Source: Chionoecetes opilio
Taxonomy: Eukaryota; Arthropoda; Malacostraca; Decapoda; Majidae
DNA: 64,000 nucleotides
Reading direction: 5' to 3'
Assembly (NCBI GenBank): GCA_016584305.1
Contig: JACEEZ010020216.1
Span: 61,192-125,191, forward strand
In this document: one piece after another, positions 10,462 through 21,797 of the stretch
How positions within the stretch are numbered: the first letter of the stretch is position 1
Layout of the letters: each line of letters opens with the position of its first letter
The notes under the pieces: generated by a model
What the model saw: only the letters and a program-made list of their open reading frames with translations
Database searches by the model: none
What the model was told of the DNA's origin: nothing
Position numbers and translations under genes: made by a program

Positions 10462-12867
10462 ACTGACTCGGTGTACAGCTGACTCGGTGTGCGTTCGCCT
10501 TCAAGAATGCAGACCCCTGAAGAATTGTGCGTGATTTGTAAGGAAATTTTGGACAGCGGACAGGAAGTGGTTCACATCTTGCAAAAAGGAGAAGTGCTCG
10601 TTTTCATGAATACGCATTTTCCTACGTTTACAAACAGTGCTACTCACTGTTTGTTTTGTGATACTTATGTGTACTTTCTTTCCAAACACAAGCCAAAATC
10701 AGCCAGAGCAGGTGTTGTGAAAGCCGCTGCGATTAATGGTCGTTTAATGTAAAAGGCCGTCTGAAGTATTATCTTCGTGATATTCCTGCTGCAGATTGTG
10801 TCTACCATCACACCTGCAGCGTAAATTTTCGAAATGGAAAATACATTTCTCGCGCATACTCCTCCTCCGATCATGATTCGAAGAAAGGGTGACTAACTAA
10901 TGAAGAGCAACACTAAGCATTCCTTCAGACCTGTGCTTACCTGGAAGAGAATGATGATGAACAACTGTTGATTGGAGACCTAATTTCCAATTGGAGGAAT
11001 ATCTTAAAGGAAGTCAGAGCTCTGTCTACAAACGCAGGCACATGAAGAGAAAGCTTTTATAACGTTACGGAAACAATATAAAAATATCAGATGAAAGTGG
11101 GAAGGCAGATGCAGTAACACTACGAGAGACAGCTAATGAAAGTCTTATAGATTATCACAAAAAGTCGAAAGAATGTGATATAGATATAGAGCTACAGAAG
11201 ATTTATCTAGTAGAAGCTGATGCAAAATTAATCAGATGTGATATGAAGTCTGTCGACTCGCCTATAATAGATGTGTATCCATCTCCAAATGACATCAATG
11301 CAGAAAGTGCTCTTGATTACATTCCCAACACTCCGACATTGCTATTATCAAAAGCATTTGCGGGACACGATGCTTCAAGAAAATAGGTGTAATTGATTGA
11401 TTGATTATGCAAGCAACCCGTCCTAGAGGATTACTATGTCCACTACAGATCAGCTTGTCGGTTCAGCTACACCACAACTTTAGGTCAAGGTACTTTATTG
11501 ACCTTCTCCATCAGCTGGGTTACTGTTCGTCGTATGCAGAAGTAACAAGATTCGAAAGAAATGCGGCGCTGGCAAATGGCAATTTACTGTTGATGAAAAC
11601 ACTGCAGTCATTCTAACCGCAGATAACGTCGATCATGATGTTTGCACTTTGGATGGGAAAAATACCTTTCATGGAATGGGTATGATTGCCGCAATAACTC
11701 CGAAGGTCAAGATCCACCCTTCTGTTCACAGGCGTAATGTTGGTGACAATGACATTTATAAGATTGCAACCGTTGACATTACGGAATATAGACACGCGAG
11801 AAGCATGTTGAGGAACATCTCATCCCGCGAACTTCCAGTACCCACTGTCACCATTAGTTGATTTAGTTTTCTCTGGCAGATATCTTCAGCATAAATTCAG
11901 GTCCAAGTTGGTCCGGAACAATGCAGGCGATTCGCGGTGGATCAAGTGTCTCACATCCAGGTGTGGCGTCTTTCACGTTCCTTCCCATCATAGATATGTC
12001 GCCAACTGACATGACCTGCATATTTTCTACAATACTATATTTGAGCAAGATAGCACGCGATCAAAAAGTCTCATGCATTATTACTTATGATCAGTCTTTG
12101 TTCTGGAAAGCCTCCCAAATCATCAATGAACAGAGATACTTTGGTTTTTTTTACATCTATGCCTATAGCACCTATGGGCAGTGACCCAGGGTTCGGATGG
12201 TAGGCCCTTGAGGTTCACTTGAGGGCTGTGATGCTTGGCCCTCGCCCGTGGTGGCGCAGGCAGGATTTTTATAATGACGCCAGTGATTAGAGGCTCATGC
12301 CGCCCCTGTATCCCCCGATGCACTCGCAATCGGAGGTAGAGTTAATGGGCAGCATGTGGGTGTTCTTGGGCCACTCAACGATGCAGAAAGATTTTAAGTG
12401 GATTTATGGTTCTCAATCGGGATCGAACTCGGGTCAACGAGAACGCCACTCGGATTCGCTAGCCTACCGCCTCCCAAACTAAATGACCTGCAGGGAATTG
12501 TTTTAATGCTGGGATCATTTAATACCCTGATGAATCTTTTGGGAGTAGTCGGTACTTCTACGAATGGTTCAGGATTGTCTGAAGTACTTCAAGAAATATG
12601 CGGACCAACTGCCGTGCAACACATGATGTCTGGAAGAAATGTTTCAAGATCGATACGTGGTCATATGATAGTAGATGCAGCTCTTAGTACCTTACTGGTC
12701 GCAGACTGTTTTCCCTCGTAATGAAAATGGAACTCCTCATGACCTTCATAAGGAAGCTTGTGACCTGCTCGACGATGTTATGACCACCAAACAATCAGTT
12801 GAGGATGTGGAATCTTCGAATGCATTGTCTCAAATTGCTACCACTTTGGATGCAAAGAAATCAATCA
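10462..12867 (+). pseudogene. Cys-rich transposon protein of element A, N-terminal and central parts
   Basis: A 3' splice site (TTTTTGTTTCAG, ending 10461) precedes ATG at 10507. The frame starts MQTPEELCVICKEIL with a CxxC, continues CLFCDTY, shifts frame near 10745, then reads AADCVYHHTCSVNF (10785-10830), the AxYHxxC motif of this superfamily. Later fragments include IPNTPTLLL (about 11315), NTFHGMGMIAAITP (11660-11700) and HMMSGRNVSRSIRGHM (12620-12670). Frameshifts and a SINE at 12161 break it, and a LINE fragment truncates it at about 12857. I recognise these blocks from unnamed multicopy invertebrate proteins. The position inside TIRs implies the transposon's own gene. The function, probably a transposase or nuclease, is inference. 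Confidence 0.6.
12161..12477 (-). mobile_element. SINE family S1, copy 1
   Basis: The tRNA-like head lies at the right end. Read on the minus strand it has GGCGGTAGGCTAGCG (box A region) and GAGTTCGATCCC (box B). The tail is at the left, next to a T-rich run. The same family lies at 17853 and 57183, also on the minus strand. It interrupts the element A gene between the blocks INEQRYFG and LQGIVLMLGSF. Confidence 0.75.
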
Positions 12868-13636
12868 TTGGGGGCATACGCCGGGGGGTGCGTCGCCTCG
12901 CCTACCCTACGACGCCACTCACGGGGGTCACCTCGCGCGAGTCCCCATGCAGACTCCCTTCCCATACCAAGCAAGTCTCGACAAGAAACATCAACTTGCC
13001 CAGCTAAGAGCCTTGTGGTCGCCTCCTCCACGCCGGATTGTCTCTTACAGACACAACCCGGTGGGAAGGATTGGTTTCAGGGTAGCTTGCCACATGGCCA
13101 TATAGCCGAAGTTGGCGCTAACGGACTATGCAAGTAATAGGCCTCGATTCAGTCTCACGGTGCAATCGCTGGTTTGACACGTAATCATCCTAGGATACCC
13201 CATGATTCTTCGAAGACACTTATTACCAAAGGCATCTATTCGCCTCTTCAAGTCGCTATTTAGTGTCCAAGTCTCACAACCATAGAGTAAGACAGGGATC
13301 ACAAGCGACTTGAAGATCCGGATCTTTGTCCTCCTGCACAGGTACTGACAACGCCAAATACTCCTGCTGAGCGAGTCCATAACTCTATGGGTTATGCCAA
13401 TCATAGGAAGCCGTAAGACTTATTGACGTGACCGCCGTCATTCTGGACTGCGCTACTAAGGTATGCAAACCTTTCCAAGATCTCAATGTCCTCACCACAC
13501 GCATGAACAGACTGTACTGCTCCATTTAGTAAGCCTCCAAACACCTGGACCTTGGTCTTGAGCCAGGAGACCTCAAGTCTCAAAGGTTTTGCCTCCTCGT
13601 GCAGCGCCTCAAGAGCCATCACCAGGACCTACAGCG
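12857..13636 (-). mobile_element. LINE family A, 5'-truncated 3' fragment
   Basis: Minus-strand copy of the 3' part of the family A LINE. It pairs with 27050-27833 and includes LLYGCETWTLNSDLKRRIDAFGNKCLRRIMGY. The 3' end carries the family's GATT-type tail (ATCAATCATT at 12858-12869). It ends at its 5' side at about 13636, beside the palindrome. Short deletions and shifts make it dead. Confidence 0.88.
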
Positions 13637-13646
13637 ATTATCGATT

Positions 13647-13926
13647 ATCGGGTGGAGTCGTGGGAGCTTGTGTGTAAAATATTGAAGTCTTGGTTTGTTA
13701 TTAGGTGGCCTGAGGCTTCGGAATGATCCCGAATGGCTGAAAATGGTGGTTTGGACACGGGTTTGCCAGTCCTGTGAGACAATCCCCGATGCCAGTCACA
13801 GGACTGGCAAACCCGTGTCCAAACCACCATTTTCAGCCATTCGGGATCATTCCGAAGCCTCAGGCCACCCAATAACAAACCAAGACATCAATATTTTACA
13901 CACAAGCTCCCACGACTCCACCCGAT
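13647..13926. repeat. Near-perfect 280 bp palindrome (foldback)
   Basis: The left arm (13647-13777) and right arm (13796-13926) are 131 bp complements with an 18 bp spacer. The outer ends are ATCGGGTGGAGTCG and its complement. Because of the symmetry, both strands encode the same peptide beginning LLGGLRLRNDPEW, which is a by-product and not a gene. It could be a foldback MITE or an inverted duplication made during repair. I see no target duplication. Confidence 0.9.
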
Positions 13927-14372
13927 GGAAATGTGAGAGCCTCCTCACCCACCACCACAAACCATCCCTTTGCACACAGGGCACTTCAACCCCGCTTGTG
14001 TGCTTTTAAACCATGTTGGATCCCACACTCCACTGCTTGTTGTTTGGGTAGGTGTAGTATTTTTATACTGTTTTATAATTTTATTTTATTTAGGTTGGGC
14101 ATTTAATGCGCAAATCATTTTAAAATTTTGGGGTATTTTCATTTTTAACAAACTAAATTTTGTATCCGATTTTGGGCTATGATGGCTTATGTATACCGAA
14201 CGTACCAATTAAACAATCAAGATGTTTTTCTACCCGCGCTGTTTATATCTTCATTATAAGACCCTCGCTTCCCCCCTGGAAAGATATTGCCTCTATTATA
14301 TAATATATATATTATATTTTATTATTTATATTTTATATATATATATATATATTATAGTTAATATATATATAT

Positions 14373-14419
<47 letters not shown>

Positions 14420-15849
14420 ATATATATATAATTATATTTATATTAATATATATATATATATATGTACCATTAAAAGGGTTATGGCTTAATATAAAGCCCA
14501 GGTTCTTACAAACGGCCACGATGCTTATCTTAATAACAGGCCCGAACATTATATCGTGACAAGTCCACTCCAGGTTGGTACACACTCAAGACTCCATAGA
14601 GTCTTGAGCTTAGGAGCGCCTGCTCTTGGCGTCTCCTCCCTTCGTCTTTCCGGCCTCTCGGCAGCGTGTTATAAGAAAGGTTTCTTCTTGAACTTGTTTA
14701 ATCCGGGAACTGCTGGTGCGTGGAATAAAAGGGTTTCCGCTCGCTTCACACGGGGGATGACGCAACACACCCAACGTGATTGTGTCTGCCTTGTGTGCAT
14801 TGTTTTATCAGCTAAGAAAAGGGTTTTTTAAAAATCCACGGCACACACAAAACACTACTATCATTCTCAGAATGCAAGCACAGCGGACAACACGATTATG
14901 TCCATTTTAAACATTATCAAAAAGTATGTCTTCCGAGCACACAATACAGATGTTTCTGAAAGAGGCGACACACGTAAATACACCTCCAACTGAATACATG
15001 CGATAACTATATGTTTCATCATACACTACTACATATAATATTCCAGTGCCATAACATTTGCAACAGTTTAACTCCCTAATCCTGAAGTTACGTTTCATCA
15101 ATTGCATTTAATCGGTACGAACATTTTTCGTAATCATTGTTTGGGGCTACAGCAGCTCTCCTATGAAAAGGACATGACCCACTAGACCAGAACCAAGACA
15201 AGCATAAATTGAATCTCATTCCAACATAAAAGTTTGTTGGCCAGAAAGGAATACTTCGTGCAAATGAAACACAATCAAGCTTTAATTCCCCTCGTAGTGA
15301 GTTTTGAAGAAGCAGGGGTGTGGGCCCCTACTTTTTTCACAGCGCAGATGGGGATCTGTGTGGACATCGTTCGTGCAGCAGTTTCTCATCAGAAATCCAA
15401 CTACAACAGAAATAGGGAAGAACACCGACTTGCTGTTTTCCCCTTCCTTGTACATGCCAATGACAGTGGTTTAAATTGTACTTCGCGGGGCGTAAACGAT
15501 GGGATCATCTCCAAATCCTGTGAATGATATTCTCAGAAATTCACCCATTGTTAGGCAATGGACACCTGCAAGTATCTCCTGTTTGTGCATGCTTTCCCAC
15601 GGTGTGTGCACATCCATATTTTTTTTCATCGTAAAGCCAAAGCTTTCGCACACAGATCAGGTGGCTGAACTCCGTACATTGCAATAACGTACTTTTCTGT
15701 CTGAATTGTTGTCAAATTCACCACATTCCCATTGAAGAAAATGAGCAGCCACATGACTTGAAGCCACAGAAAGAAGGCAATGTTTCTGTTGTATGGCTGC
15801 AAACACTTAATCCACTAGCGCCCCTATGTCATCGAATGTTAGTTAAAAG
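13927..15849. other. Element A interior without assignable gene
   Basis: Holds AT-rich DNA, a (TA)n tract (14281-14463), a perfect 10 bp hairpin (14585-14608, CTCAAGACTC with a 4 nt loop) and short open segments on both strands (for example 15234-15527 plus, 15653-15471 minus) that I do not recognise. If the element A gene is like its relatives, the missing middle of its protein should lie here, but decay or further insertions hide it. Confidence 0.5.
14281..14463. repeat. (TA)n microsatellite
   Basis: Imperfect TA/ATT-rich tract inside element A. Confidence 0.9.
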
Positions 15850-16160
15850 GTGCTAAAGCGAAACTTTTTTGTTAACCCGAACGTTTTGCCCCTATACCGT
15901 TTGCGTCCGCGAAGTACCACACTTTCCACATACTTTCAAATACTATCTGGAAGTCTTATAAGAGAGTCGATCAGACATTGGGGTTTTGGTAATGTAAATA
16001 TAATTCCTACAACGCTACAGCCTGCACAAGCCCCAAACTCCAAATATCTACTCAACAATGATCCGCTGCTCCTGCCAAGACAATGTGCTACTTCAAATGT
16101 GATCAGCTTAATGGATCCCTGTTCCCCCTTGTGGTAGTGCCAAATCTGTTGCGATAACAA
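15850..16160 (+). pseudogene. Possible C-terminal remnant of the element A protein
   Basis: Short fragments in shifting frames contain a Pro-rich IIPTTLQPAQAP and then IRCSCQDN, followed in another frame by closely spaced Cys codons (16080-16150). In relatives B and C a Cys-rich tail follows a Pro/Ala-rich segment, and this lies just inside the right TIR where the tail should be. Several stops and shifts make this uncertain. Confidence 0.35.
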
Positions 16161-16384
16161 CCCAAGTAACGTAATCTATCCGATGATAGTGAGGGAAGGA
16201 ATTAATTTTATGTTGTTTTTGACCAGGTATCACTTTTATGTAATGAATATAACTTGAACTTGGAAAAATAATTGCTGTATTTATTGTTTATAAAATTCTG
16301 TAAAAATCTATATAACAGTAATTTTGCGTAATAACTGTTGTGCGGGAATTTTTGAGCTATTTAAACATTCAACCGAAACAAAAA

Positions 16385-16584
16385 ACTAAAATTACTCTAT
16401 AATAAAAGCGTAAATTATATACTTTTTTTCGTAGGAAACATCAGTCCGCATTTTAAACTTCCTTTTGGGGTTTTTCCCGGTTCCAATTTTGTCGATTTTC
16501 GATAAATTATTTCGGCAGCGGGAAAAACATTTAGAAAGCTTATAAGCATTTTTTCCCCTGGTCTACTATAACTTGCCTGGACTA
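16385..16584 (-). repeat. Element A right terminal inverted repeat
   Basis: Complement of 9923-10165. The outer end is TTGCCTGGACTA. The adjacent GCC resembles GAC at the left end. Confidence 0.75.
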
Positions 16585-16587
16585 GCC

Positions 16588-17852
16588 CCTAATATTATAA
16601 TTAACGTTTTAAAAAGCCATACACCAATATTGAACTGAGTAATGCTTCGATCCCGTCATCTTGGGTGATTTCAACCCGCTGTTACTTCCTTGACCCGTTA
16701 GGGGGGTTCCCGTTTGGGAGAGCTGCGAGCCCGCGTATGCACGTCCCTGCGCATTCGTCAGCGGTTTCGAGTCCACCAGTTTCGTGGTGGTGCTTTGTAT
16801 AGTCAACCCTTGTAGTTGGTATTTCAAAGTGTCTAGATAGATCAAAAGTATTTACTTAATGGTTACTTTCCTTAAAATCCGCAACACTCCTACTCTGATC
16901 ACGACATATATAGTAGTTAATTTGAGAAGTTCTTTAACTCAGATGTTTACAAACCTATTAGAGGTGACAGCATATTATAGTAATTAACCTTGTCTTTTCA
17001 ACAAATACCTATTTAGTATGAAATATTGGCCCTCAATTTGCACTAGCGACCTGATGTTCTCCTTATATATTTTCAAAGTCTACAGGAACCTTTTAAGCGA
17101 TGAAAATTTTCATGTATAGCAAGGTAACTTGAAGTTTAGGCCCGATTTTAAAAAACAGTTGATTGTATTAACAATGAAACGAATATAGACGAATCTTTGA
17201 GGAATATTACCATATTTTAAAATATGCTGTAAAATCTTGAAATTTCAGTCGGTAAAAACTTTCAGGCATTATAAAAAAAAAACCCAATTTGGTGGAACCG
17301 TCAAATTGGATTAGAGTTATCACAGAAAAAGAGGATCTACCTGCAATAAAATCTGTTACCTCAAAACGAAAATGCAATAATAGAGCTCAAAAATGTATAA
17401 ACGCATACAAAGGTACCGAAGCTTTTAAAGAAGATTTAGAATGATCTGAATATTGGTATTTTGGCTAGTATTCGAATAGAGCTCAAAAAATTTGCTACAT
17501 TTACGTGCGTAAGAAGAAAGACATTAACGGACTAGGTCCACTTTTCCTCGAACGGTAACATACAAAAAGGATTAAAGATGCTGAAGTAATTAAATTATTA
17601 CTTTACAGTTGAAGACATACTTTGGAAAAAGTAGAAGTGGGCTGCTTTTCAGATAACGTAATTCCTTAGCAACTGGGGTTTCTTGGGCACAGTATTAGGA
17701 AACATGATAAACTCAAAGTTAAAAAATGATTTGGGCCAAAACTGTTTTTTCACCACAAATTTTAAAAATGAAGTATCAATTTCAAACCTCTTTAAGTATA
17801 ATTTTTTAAAAAGTTCCTTAACTCCGGGAAAATAACTTTTTTTCACCTCTGT
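16588..17852 (+). mobile_element. LINE family B (nested copy), piece 3: endonuclease end and RT start
   Basis: Resumes the LINE after element A. GGGTGATTTCAACC (16660s) is the GDFN motif, then segments at 16880-17080 match 53300-53500 (AACTCAGATGTTTACAAA, then AGAGGTGACA). 17640-17840 aligns with 54100-54300 of the second copy. Many stops; no usable frame remains. Confidence 0.75.
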
Positions 17853-18191
17853 GCCTATAGCGCCTGTAGGCATGACCTCCAGGGCTATGATTGGGAGTAT
17901 ATATAGGCCCTGGAGGTTCATTTGAGGGCTGTGATGGTTTTTTTCTCGCCCGTGGTGGCGCAGGCAGGATATTTATAGTGACTCCTGTGGTTAGAGGCTC
18001 ATGTCCCCCCCCCTGTGTCCTCCGATGCACTCGCAATCGAAGGGAGAGTTAATGGGCAGCATGTGGGTGTTTCTTAGGCCACTCGACGGTGCAGAAGATT
18101 ATAAGTTTGGGTTTATGGTTCTCACTCGAATCGAAATCGGGTCACCGAGAATTCCACTCGGAGACGCTAACCACTCTGCTACCACCTCCCC
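17853..18191 (-). mobile_element. SINE family S1, copy 2
   Basis: Similar over its length to 12161-12477 (for example AGTTAATGGGCAGCATGTGG). The tRNA-like head is at the right end (minus strand). It sits within family B LINE sequence beside a T-run on one side and an A-run on the other. Confidence 0.8.
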
Positions 18192-18315
18192 CAAAAAAAT
18201 TGCGCCTGGTAACTATCAATATGTCAAACCAATATTGAAGAATATGACATGACACAATCAAGCAACTACAGACCGATCAGCCGCACATCCGTAGTCTATA
18301 TATTAATGGAGATCA
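18192..18315 (+). mobile_element. LINE family B (nested copy), piece 4
   Basis: CAATCAAGCAACTACAGACC and ACATCCGTAGTCTATAT match 54370-54420 (RT block with NYRPIS/SLTS). The match stops at about 18315 and resumes at 24256, so the family C LINE inserted here. Confidence 0.8.
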
Positions 18316-18626
18316 TAATTATAATCATGTTTTACCTTTTTCTAATATCAACGATGTAGACTTTCACTTAATCTTGAATTTCAATCAAAGAGAGAATATT
18401 CCTTTAGAGATGGGTCGAAAAGTTGTGCACGAATCCCTTTGAAGTTGAATATGACCTTATACAATTGATACTAATCCCGATAGTTTTTCCCACTTGAATA
18501 TGTAGACTACAAATTTCCTGGATGCAATTATTTTTTTTTTAGAAAGTTAAAATTTCTTGCTATGCATAGTTTGCCTAAAGAACATTTTCCCTTATTTCTT
18601 ACAATATCTGCAGCATTCCTTTACAT

Positions 18627-19480
18627 TTGAATGAATTTATAGATGGATCATTCACATCATTAGACCACTCTTTTGATGTTATTAGTTTGTGTGAGACGAG
18701 GCTCACACCTGATATACAACATTTGTATAATATTCCCCAATACACTATGTACTCTAACAGTCTTACTAGACAAAGTGGGGGAGTTTACATTTTACCCGAA
18801 GACATGCTATGTAAGTTTTAAAAGAACTGATATGACTATGAAAATGAATGCATGGAAACAATATTTTTTGGAGGTGTGTGACCAGGTTCATGGTAACTTT
18901 ATTGTTGGCAACATATATAGGAGACCCCATTCTGATGCTAGAGTATTCTTGATAAATTTTGATGAAATTCTTACGAAAATAAGTAATGAAAATAAAATAG
19001 CATACATTTCTGGAGATTTTAATCTAGATCTTTTAAAGTCGGACCAAAATAGGTCTGTATCTAAACTAATTAATATAAGTAATTCAAAGCATTTCTTTAA
19101 CATAATTACAAAACCAACAAGAGTTACCAGTTTCACTGCAACTATAATTATTGATCACATTTGGTCTAACAACATTAAGAGTAATATTTTAAATGGAATT
19201 ATTTATGACACTACATCTGATCATTTTCCTGTATTTTCGATATTTCTATCTGAAGACTCAACAAACTTTCTTTTAGGAAATTACTCTACTGAACAGATGG
19301 ATGTCTTTAGAAAATGTTTAATTAATACTAATTGGGACTTAGTTTTTGCTTCAAAAAACTCAAGTGTATGTTACAGTAATTTTCTAACTATTTTTCTGCC
19401 TTGTTTCAACAATTATTTCCCATTAATAACTAAAAAATTAACTCCAAACATTTACGTAAACCATATATAACCCCAGATAT
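18627..19480 (+). pseudogene. Endonuclease domain of LINE family C
   Basis: Two overlapping frames (18627-18821 and 18673-19470) give ISLCETRLTPDI (catalytic Glu), GNIYRRPHSDARVF, ISGDFNLDLLK (GDFN), KPTRVTSFTATIIIDHIWSN (IDHI) and TTSDHFPVF (SDHFP). The order matches APE-type LINE endonucleases, which nick target DNA. One frameshift at about 18800 and a stop after NHI at 19468 disrupt it. Confidence 0.85.
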
Positions 19481-19489
19481 AGTTAACAT

Positions 19490-21340
19490 GATTAAAGAAA
19501 AAAATAGGGTCAAGGAAATATGTAAAACATCCCATTACGTATGGGGTAGTGTATCGCAGACTCCGCAACCAGGTAACCAGCAGAATATACGCTGCACGAG
19601 CGTAATCAGCACTTTGGAAAGTAATAAATGAAGTTATAAACCGAAAAAAGAAATCAAAGCTTAGTGATATGTTCTTATTGAATGACCGTGAAATTACCGA
19701 TCCTTGTGAAATAGCAAACAACTTCAATAATTATTTTGTGAGTATAGGAAGTAAACTACGGAGGGTAGACAACAAGTTCCGATTTTCACGAAAACTTACA
19801 AAATGACGATAGAAACATTTGCAATTACCCCTGTTACAGAAATGAAATTTTTTAAAATTATTAAAACTCCCTGACTCTTCACCGGGGTGTGGGCGGGTAC
19901 CTATGAAAAATTGATTAAGGAATCGCAACTCTGTTATCTTTCCCCTTTTTCTGCATGTAATTAATTCGTCTTTTTTAAGTGGTATATTTCCAGATGCAAT
20001 GAAAGTTGCAAGAGGTACCCCAATATATAAGGCTGGAGATAGAAGAGAACTTAAGAACCACAGACCAATTTCAGTACTGAACACATTTAGTAAAATTACT
20101 GAAAAATTAATGTGCAAATAGATAACTTTTGTCAAACCCCAATATATTTACAGAAGCGCAGCATGGATTCAGACGGGAAGATCCACAGAAACAGCACTTA
20201 TCTCTTCACTTTAAAGATACTTTGACATCTTTTGACAAAAAAATTATACTGTAGCAACATTTTTAGACTTATCCAAGGGTTTCGACACAGTGGATCAGCA
20301 TACCTATTAAACAAATTAGAGCATTACGGCATCAAGGAACAACGAACAGATGGTTTTTAATTCATATCTAAGTATCGTAACAGTATGTCCATACAACAAC
20401 ATGTCTTTCATCTACTCTAGACCCTTTCTTCTGGTGTGCCTCAAGGATCCATATTGGGACCCTTGCTTTTTTCCCTTTTTTTTTATTAACGAAATTACAA
20501 ATTCTAGCACTCATTAATTTTCTTTTATTTGCAGGCGATTGCACTTATATAAAGCCACCCGACTTACCGTCTTGATGTCAAAAGTCCAATGAAGAATTAA
20601 TAATGTACACAAATGATAAACAGTAATAAATTAACACTCAATTCTGAAAAAACTAATTACATATTTTTCACAGAAATAAAGCAAAACCACCTAAAATTTG
20701 AGCAAATTAAGAATTATAACATGGAAATAAAAGAAGTTCTAAGTACAAAATTCCTAGGAGTAACTATTGATGATAAAATATCTTGGAATGTTGCACATAA
20801 AGAACGTAATTAAAAAAGTAAATAAAATGAGTGGCATCTTGCAGCTCACACGTCATCAACTTAACAGGGAGGCACTGCGACAAAGTCTACCACACTCTAG
20901 TTTACCTAACTTTATATTGTAACGCAGTTTTGGGCCAGTGTGCCACTTTCTAATATAAAATCACTCATCATTTCACAAAAAAGAGTAATTAGAAAAATTA
21001 CAGGAAAAAGAAGATATGAAAACACTAACAACCTGTTTTTTAAATGCCAAATTACTACAGATAAATGAAAAAAATATATTTTTGTGCTCTTTTTGTCTAT
21101 AAATGTTTGCATAATTTGATAGAAAATACTTTTTTTTCGGATTCGCATTAATGAAAGATACAGACTAAGAGGTGTTGATGTTTTAGAGGTTCCAACATAA
21201 CTTTCAAACCAATCACAAACATGTATCGTGTATCACGGCGCGAAATTATGGAATGAACTACCGTTGGACTTAAAAACAAAACCTACCTTGACTAGTTTTA
21301 AACATTGTCTCAAAAAGTTCCTCTTATTGCAATACCAGCA
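19490..21340 (+). pseudogene. Reverse transcriptase region of LINE family C (heavily decayed)
   Basis: Readable fragments include SGIFPDAMKVARGTPIYKAG, NHRPISVLNTFSKITEKL (about 20050-20110) and STKFLGVTIDDKISW (20745-20790), in the order expected for RT fingers and post-RT region. Frequent stops and frameshifts, and no intact catalytic YxDD motif is visible. It continues the endonuclease above. Confidence 0.75.
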
Positions 21341-21360
21341 ACAGTAAACAGAAAATAATT

Positions 21361-21712
21361 TTGTGTATATATGTGTATAAGTATATTCATGTGTATGTGT
21401 ATATAGGAATCTGTATGAATATGTATGTTATTTATGTGTACTTTGTACTCGTATGTGTATGTTTATGTATGCGTATTTGCTCGTATGTGTGTGTATGCGT
21501 ATTTGCTCGTATGAACATGTGTATGTATGTGTGCATATTTACTCGTATGTATATGTATGTGTATTCGCTCGTATGTGTATGTGTGTGTATTTGCTCATAT
21601 GTGTATGTGTGTGTGTGTATTTACTCATATGTGTATGTGTGCGTATTTGATCGTATGTGTTTGTGTATGTATACGTATTTAGTTGTATGTGTATTTGTAT
21701 GTATTTAATTAA
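21361..21712 (+). repeat. TATG/TGTA-rich low-complexity tract
   Basis: Irregular repeats of TGTATG and TATTTGCTCGTATG in the 3' UTR of the family C LINE. Open frames here (Cys/Val/Tyr-rich) are low-complexity artefacts. Confidence 0.85.
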
Positions 21713-21797
21713 TTAGATATCTTCAAGTGTATGTATATATAGGAACCTTTTAAGAGAGTTTACTCTCAATAGGCTCAGCCAATTTTATATAATTATA

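Larger units (their letters stand above)
9923..16584 (+). mobile_element. Element A: large inverted-repeat DNA transposon
   Basis: Outer ends are inverted: TAGTCCAGGCAA starts at 9923 and its complement ends at 16584. Similarity continues for roughly 200-250 bp, including TTTCCTACGAAA on both sides. The flanking triplets are GAC (9920-9922) and GCC (16585-16587), a possible 3 bp target duplication with one change. The inside holds a broken Cys-rich protein gene (10462 on) and later insertions: a SINE, a LINE fragment and a palindrome. Family B LINE sequence lies on both sides. Elements B and C share the TAGT terminus and the gene type. Confidence 0.75.

Noticed and set aside
13645..14009. Identical peptides on both strands (LLGGLRLRNDPEW)
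   Set aside because: Forced by the palindrome at 13647-13926, not two genes.
15234..15653. Coding frames on both strands in element A
   Set aside because: Unrecognised, overlapping and short; no motif or splice support.
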